The notes below the pieces were generated by a model, which searched no databases, was not told where the DNA came from, and was given only the letters and a program-made list of their open reading frames with translations. A stretch of DNA of 64,000 nt, taken from the NCBI GenBank assembly GCA_020091685.1, contig CM034608.1, positions 4,998,751 through 5,062,750 on the forward strand, given 5' to 3'. The stretch's first letter is position 1; each line of letters starts with the position of its first letter. Both the position numbers and the translations under genes were made by a program. This document shows, in pieces, positions 58,200-64,000 of this stretch. This stretch comes from Lutjanus erythropterus. Lineage: Eukaryota > Chordata > Actinopteri > Lutjaniformes > Lutjanidae.

Positions 58200-58762
58200 T
58201 GCCTGGCCAAAAAAAAAAAAGTCAACTAACCATCCAAATAGTTAAGAACCTTCCATTGGATAATTACTGCAGTGATTCAATGGAAAAGGGTCATGTGGTT
58301 TGATGAGTCCAGATTTACCCTGTTCCAGAGTGATGGGAGTATCAGGGTAAGAATAGAGGCAGATGAAGTGATGCTCCCATCATGCCTAGTGCCTACTGTA
58401 CAAGCCTGTGGGGGCAGTGTTATGATCTAGGGGGTCAGCTCACCTCCTGAATACACTGAATGAACAGGTTTTTACATCAATGGATTTTTTTCTTCCCTGA
58501 TGACACGGACAGATTCCAGGATGACAATGTCAGGATTCATGGGGCTCAAATAGTGACAGAGAGGTTCAGGGAGTATGAGACATCATTTTCACACATGGAT
58601 TGTCCACCACAGAGTCCAGACCAAAAATTAATGCAACTCTGGACAGAAATAAATGCTGTGACATTTCATAAGCTAATCGAAACGATGCTATGGTGAATGC
58701 ATGCTGTAATCAAAGCTAAAGGAGGTCCAACATGAGTGACGTTTTTCTGGTCAGGCGGTGTG
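58195..58762 (+). mobile_element. Internally deleted Tc1-like transposon
   Basis: The left terminus cacactgcctggccaaaaaa and the right terminus, reversed, cacaccgcctgaccagaaaa are inverted repeats of Tc1 type ('...gcctggccaaaaaaa-agt'). The interior encodes, in broken frames, 'MWFDESRFTLFQSDG' (first catalytic-type Asp region), 'QACGGSVMI', '[12 protein letters not shown]' (second Asp) and '[13 protein letters not shown]', where the expected PIENLW motif with the catalytic Glu is altered. The N-terminal paired-type DNA-binding domains are missing. At 568 bp it is about a third of a full element and inactive. Confidence 0.88.
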
Positions 58763-58769
58763 TGTTTTT

Positions 58770-60580
58770 GTTGTTCAGGTGTTCATACACTTTTGGAAAG
58801 AAAACAGTTCCTACATGAAACTGGAGAAAGAGACATTGCTGTTAAACTTTTTTTTTTTACCCCAAGATGAGTGCCATTTAGTTCCATTATATTTGAGAGA
58901 AAGCAGACTTTAAAAAAAACAAAAAAAAAAAACTCTGTAACTCACCAAAACTGTCTAGATAGATAAACAGATGAGAGGAAAAATGGACTGGGGGATGAAT
59001 GTCCCTTTAAACATTTCAACAACAGTAGTTTTACTGTTTTTGGTACATTTCCGTACATGCTTGGAGATGCAAAGAATATTTTGCTGCTCTGTATGAGTGG
59101 TGTCTTTAAAAAGAGAGCTAAATGACCACAGCCACACATGCTAACAGCCATGCTAACAACCTCACATGCTAACAGCCATTCACACTCACCTGCACAGGTT
59201 CATTTTATCTACAGCTAACCACAAACAAACAATTCACAGGACAGTTTGTTTGATGTGAATCTTGTTAATTTGCTTGTATCCTCACACTGTTTAAATGGAG
59301 TGAACACATTCTCACACTGTGTGGTTAAACAAGCTCTTTTCTGTTATATTAACCGTGTGTTTCTTGGTCTTTGACTTACTGTGGTTGTTGGGGTGGTTCA
59401 CTTCCTGGTTGAACAAAAGGTGTGTCTGAGGGGTGGGAACTCTTAAATCTGAAAGTTAGCTCATCAGACCAAACCATGTGCTGCCAAGTCAGAGGGGGGT
59501 CAGGCTTTAGTTAGTTTTTGTCTTGTATTAGTTGTACTTGGCGTCCATCTTGTTTTCCCCTTGTTTGTTATTTGGTTTGACCTGGTCACTATATATGTTC
59601 ACTGCTGCCTCCATTACAGTTTCTTCCTTCCTCGGCCACAGAGACAGATGCTCCATGAAAGAGGCTTTTAATGGACTCACAGGTACGTCCAAACATTAAT
59701 TAATTGTATGAAATGTTTATGACTGTAAATGTTAGATGTGACAAATGGAGGATAACGTCTTTTACTTTTGTATCTTTCCCAGATGTTACTGGGGCTCTGG
59801 CCTGAACTCACATGTGTACTCTAATGTCTAGTGCCATTTAGTTTATTTGAAGTGGAGTTTTAAGTGTCTCATGTTTATGTCAGGCAATATAAAATTACAT
59901 GTTCTAGCTTTTCCTGTAGTCCACTATGTCCACATCACCTATAGCAGGTTTATACATTAATGTCCTGTTGAAACCAGTGAGACCAAATGTCCTCCTCTCT
60001 ACTTAAACTGATTTCTCCTTCTTTCCTTTGAATGCTGTAGTAACTTAGGTAGACTGAGGTAAATGCGTGAGGCAGATTCAGTAAATTTAACTGTTTTTAA
60101 AGATGCTGATGTGAACAGAAAATTGTTAAAAGTTAACTCTAAATATTGTCAGTTTATTTTTGCAAATTAACTCAAACTTATAGCTTTACTTTTAAGTTTA
60201 AATCATTAATTCTAAATAAATTAAACTGGGGATAAAAGAACAAAAACACAGATTTAAACCCTTCACATAACAACTAGAATATAACTATAATCAAAATTAT
60301 TTGCATAAGTGTCTTTAACACTGTCTGTTTCATTGATGTAAAAAATAGCACCTAAATTGTGTCAGTTGCTGTGAAAGAGGTCTGAAAGATTCTGGAGTGA
60401 TGGACTGAGCCTGACCACCAAAAGGTCAAAGCTCAACTTGACTGTGGCATCATGATGTCCAGCTCTCTGTCAGTCACTATACTCCTCTGTTCAAAGTTAT
60501 TAAAAGATTCAGCTGTTGTTGAAGGACGGCACTGTGGCGTGGCATCAAGTTTAGATGTTTCGCCATAAAACAGGAAGTTG
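58770..60580. other. Unannotated sequence
   Basis: No supported gene. A tatatatg TATA-like word at about 59590 is followed about 90 bp later by a donor-like cacag|gtacgt (59679), but no acceptor or coding frame supports an exon. Confidence 0.35.
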
Positions 60581-60589
60581 CTCTAACTT

Positions 60590-61142
60590 TTGTTGTTTGA
60601 TAAGATACCCAGCCTAAACACATCTACAGGACAACATTTAGTCAGTGTTGCAAAATGGCTCCATTGCACCACCTACAATATTTCAATGAAGCAGCCCCGG
60701 TGGTACGTTTCATCAACATGCACAAAAAACTCTCTTAGAGCCACAGCCTATACCCAACAGGAAGTCAGCCATTTTTTAATTTCGTGGTCAATTTTTTGTG
60801 CTTTCTACGCTTTGTATTTTAACAAACTCCTTCTGCAGAATCGATCAGATTAACTTCAAAATTGGTGTGTGACACCTAGACTAGTTGGTGATCAAAAGTT
60901 ATTAAAAGATTTGGCTGTTGTTGATGTGGCATGGTATAGAGTTTTGATGTCTCATGATCACATTTACATCCCAGTCAAGAGTTATACTCATTGTACTACA
61001 TGCTGGCAACAGGAAGCAAGACTCATGTGACAAGCATCTGATTTACATTAAATTTTCAGTGTTGTCCACACTTAATATACCGGAACATAACCTATAATTA
61101 GCAGCTGTTCTGTAGTGCCACCTAGTGGACACAGGAAGTGGC
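60590..61142 (-). repeat. Inverted diverged copy of the 5.5-kb dispersed repeat
   Basis: Carries the reverse complements of the 5474-6060 copy's words ('gtgccacctagtggacacag', 'gatcaaaagttattaaaaga', 'aacaggaagtcagccatttt') in mirrored order. It lacks the CTA microsatellite tail. Confidence 0.6.
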
Positions 61143-61149
61143 ATCAAAT

Positions 61150-62860
61150 TCCTTCCTGCAGTGTCCCAAACATGTGATAAGTCAGCAGGCGCACATCCTG
61201 ATGACTGCAATTCTAATTTAGATTCAGAATTTTCCAAAGATGCCAAATGTGTTGGAAAAAATGTGTAAAAGCTGTGAAAAAATTAGGAATTTGACTCTTT
61301 GGTTGTGCTTTGATACATTTTATAGCAAATAATCATTAATACTTATTTACTTTTCGTGTCAGAATTTATAATATTCAAGAATTAAATTAAACCCCATTTT
61401 ATGCTATTTATAGCTCTAAAATAAGTGTCACTTAAATAAGTTCACACATGTAATGTAACTTTCACATAGGAGATGAGCCACAGTCTCCTGGATTAAAGTC
61501 ATGTGTTTGTTTGGCTCATCCATCCACCCCACCCTGCCTCCTCCAGATATTGAGGAGGCAGGGTAGAAACTGTTTGGAAAAGGGCAGGCACTTTAAAAAA
61601 AAAAAAAACAGCTTTGCAGGTGATTGGATGAACTATCTGTCTGTCACATCTAACACAGGTTAACTTCAGCCAGTCGGATCAAACTCTTGCCGAAGCAAAA
61701 CCATACTTTTTCCATTGAGAAAAGCCTTCAGTGTCATTCTTTGCTTTTCTTTTAATGAAGAAATACTCTCCAGTTCTGGTATAACTGATGCTATCACAGT
61801 ATCTATCCTAACCGTTATTGTTTGTTTGACACAAGTTGCTTCCATGGCCACTTCTCAGTTGTCACACCTAAAACCACATCCATTGCTGTCAGTAGTCCCT
61901 CGGATGCTGATTGCATCGTGCCAGATTTCAAGTTTTCCATTTGTGTCTGCAAAAGTGGTGCAGCCAATCGAGCCACCTCACAGTGTCAGACTTTGAAGCA
62001 TTAGGTCACTGACCAAGCTCTATTTGACACATTGATTGTGAGGACGGGCTGGTCAAAGCAAGTTATTTACTGACCTATTTATTTAAATGATCGATTGGCT
62101 ACACTGTACACAGATACCACAGTTGCTTCTCTGTTGTATTTCTAACAAAGCAGCTGTTCAAGGAGTGTTTGCTGTAAACTGCACTTGCTTCTTACCATGG
62201 TAACCACGAGCGTTGCCAAATCAACCAGGGCTGAAATCTTAAGGATTACAGCTTTCTTCACCAGCTAGTTGCTCACTTTGTCTGCCTGCCATTTGGTGTT
62301 ACGCAGGTTGTGTACAGTGGGTTTATCAGAGCCTGTTTGCTGTAAACAGCTGCCGGCTGCTGCTGGAAGTAAGAACACTGAGACTGAACCCACACTAAAT
62401 GTGCCAGAAAGCCAAAAACATGAGCAATAATGAGCTAAAAGAAGATAAAAAGCTCTGCAGAGCTGCAGGGTTGGTAATAATTCTCCAAAGACCTCATTGA
62501 CATTACTCGTTACCATTTGATTTATTGTTGATGCATAAATATAGTCATTTAATGTTGACATAATGTACAGTGCATCAGTATAACGTGCACTATACATGTT
62601 TCAGTCCTAAATCTCACCTGTTTCTGTCACCTTATCAAAGACAGACGGGAATGAAGATACGAGTGCATATGTGTATGTGTGTGTTTTGTCAGCGTAGTCA
62701 CACATGCATATACATACACACACACAGTCACACCTGTTATAGTGAAACCCTGGCAGAGTTTTGTTGTGCCTGTTCGTCTGCTTGCCAATTTGAAGCGTCC
62801 CTCGTCCGTCTCCACTAATAGACTTTGTTACGATGCCAGAGGTTTCAGCACGTCTTAAAT
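61150..62860. other. Unannotated sequence
   Basis: No supported gene. 61470-61560 resembles the second half of the repeat at 15000-15165 ('catgtgtttgtttggctcat', then 'ccatccaccccaccctgcct'). Confidence 0.35.
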
Positions 62861-62889
62861 CACTCCGCCGGTCCAAATCTGACAGTGTG

Positions 62890-63145
62890 TTCTGTGATGT
62901 TTAATTAGGAATAATAGTTTCTAATATTCCACCAATTAGGGCCTGTCTCCCGTTCAGTCAGGGGAGTTGTGTTAAGTGAAAAAGAGGCAGGAAAAAAGGG
63001 AGAAAACTAGAATAAAATGACTGCACAGGTAATGCCAGGTTGGTGCACCCATGGGGTTTTTATTTCAGTAAAAAACTGGCACTGCCAATGGATTTCTGAC
63101 TAATGATTCATTTAAGCTCTTCTCGAAGGAAATCGCTAATTAAAA
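62890..63145. promoter_or_regulatory. Conserved-element-like block with ATTA motifs
   Basis: Unique block with gtttaattaggaataatagt, attccaccaattagggcctg, 'gactaatgattcattta' and 'cgctaattaaaatgagg'. It has the densest homeodomain-type motif content in the window. Candidate regulatory element; no coding frame. Confidence 0.35.
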
Positions 63146-63539
63146 TGAGGCTGAAAGTCCAAACGTTCAAACCAGCAAAATATGTTTAAAAAGGGGACGT
63201 TTAAAAAGGGGCTGCTGGTGGGTACCTGTGCGTGGAGGTGTTGCTTAAGGCTGTGATTCACAAAGGCTGGTTGGTGAACTACACTAATGTTAAATCATCC
63301 TGCTGCCAGAGAACCTGCTGTGTTACGGTGCCAAAGCCTGAGTCTCTAATGTGACGTCTGCTGAATCAAACATGGAAGCTCGCACTTCAACTAAAAAAGG
63401 GGATCAAGAATTGGTTTGTCCAAAATGTCCAAATCCTCAGCAACATTCAGCACTCAGTCTCTGCTAAGCCCGGCTCAGATTACAAACGTTTTAAAATCCT
63501 GATTGATTTTCCACATGGCAGATAATTGCCTTTCAGATT

Positions 63540-64000
63540 GCAAGCAAGTGAGGGCATTTTTGAGGAATGACATTTTTGGAGAGTTAGGACATTTCAGACA
63601 GACAATATTTGGTAAATGAGGACCTGTTTGGGGAGTGACAACATTTTGGGAGAGTAAGGGCACTTGAAGAAGTGAGGGCAGTTTGGTGACAAAACATTTT
63701 CCTAAAGTAAGGTAGAATGTGTGGACATTTTTGGGAAGGTTACCGCATTTTACAAAGAGAATAATTTTGGTAAGTGAGGACATATTTGGGGAGTCACATC
63801 ATTTTGGTAGAGTGAGGACACTTGTCTCCAAATAAGGACATCTTTGGAAAATGTGGTCATATTTTGGGAGTGGCAGTGGTTTGGGAAAGTTGGGAAAGAC
63901 ATTTTAGGACAGTTTTGGTTTAAAAAAAGAAAAAAAAAGGACATATTCAGGTAGTGGTAATATTTTTGGGAGAGCTAAAGACCCTTTTGGAAAGTGAGGG
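63540..64000. repeat. Degenerate minisatellite, ~20-bp unit, running off the window
   Basis: More than twenty imperfect copies of a unit like gtgaggacatttttgggaga, with gaps and drift. Minus-strand open frames over it (Pro/Ser/Leu/Val-rich) come from the array. Confidence 0.85.

Noticed and set aside
59560..59690. TATA-like word followed by a donor-like cacag|gtacgt, as for a first exon
   Set aside because: There is no acceptor, coding frame or downstream exon; such signals occur by chance.
1..64000. CRISPR arrays, prokaryotic operons or phage genes
   Set aside because: No regularly spaced identical repeats with unique spacers and no dense coding; composition and repeats are those of a fish nuclear genome.

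Overview
The window looks like teleost fish nuclear DNA, mostly intergenic or deep-intronic. It has no bacterial-style gene packing or operons. It does have very many (CA)n/(TG)n microsatellites, several degenerate minisatellites, hAT, Tc1/mariner and Harbinger-like DNA transposon relics, L1-like and RTE/L2-like LINE fragments, a tRNA-derived SINE, a solo-LTR candidate and short dispersed repeats of kinds common in spiny-rayed fish. Nearly all open frames of 60-150 codons are low-complexity (CA repeats read as His-Thr or Cys-Val) or chance frames, so I do not call them genes.

Only one host-type gene structure is recognisable, on the + strand at about 52.2-55.0 kb. It is a four-coding-exon, intron-containing member of the fish family annotated as sterile alpha motif domain-containing protein 3-like (SAMD3-like). 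It has good splice sites and a plausible 5' non-coding exon, but one in-frame TGA and two single-base frame changes in its main exon, so I call it a pseudogene (or a gene damaged by assembly errors). Immediately upstream is a complete 996-bp non-autonomous hAT element with a perfect 8-bp target duplication and half of a BED zinc finger. An intron of the gene holds a 171-bp palindromic insert.

Layout. 0-7 kb: LINE tail, a possible TE ORF relic, a striking alternating TG/CA cluster (1.8-2.3 kb), and a dispersed repeat ending in a CTA microsatellite. 8-16 kb: unique GC-richer blocks next to CA/TG tracts, a pair of overlapping mutually exclusive hairpins (9.68-9.72 kb), minisatellites and a solo LTR (12.6-13.2 kb). 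16-24 kb: a long CA tract, a 5'-truncated L1-like insertion with 15-bp target duplications (19.3-20.0 kb), and an 0.8-kb TIR element (21.3-22.1 kb). 24-43 kb: mostly unique DNA with conserved-element-like ATTA-rich blocks, a Myb/SANT-coding transposon relic (28.5-29.0 kb) and a SINE (33.0-33.2 kb). 43-51 kb: a degenerate LINE with endonuclease and RT pieces (44-45.8 kb) and DNA-transposon relics. 51-57 kb: hAT, the SAMD3-like pseudogene, a MITE and a second copy of the Myb/SANT relic. 57-64 kb: a deleted Tc1 element, an inverted copy of the 5.5-kb repeat, an ATTA-rich block and a terminal minisatellite.

The non-repetitive ATTA-rich blocks (8.0, 11.9, 25.7, 27.1, 31.0, 34.5, 37.5, 40.1 and 63.0 kb) are the best candidates for host function: they resemble cis-regulatory elements around a developmental gene lying outside the window. 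That is an inference; only cross-species alignment can test it.
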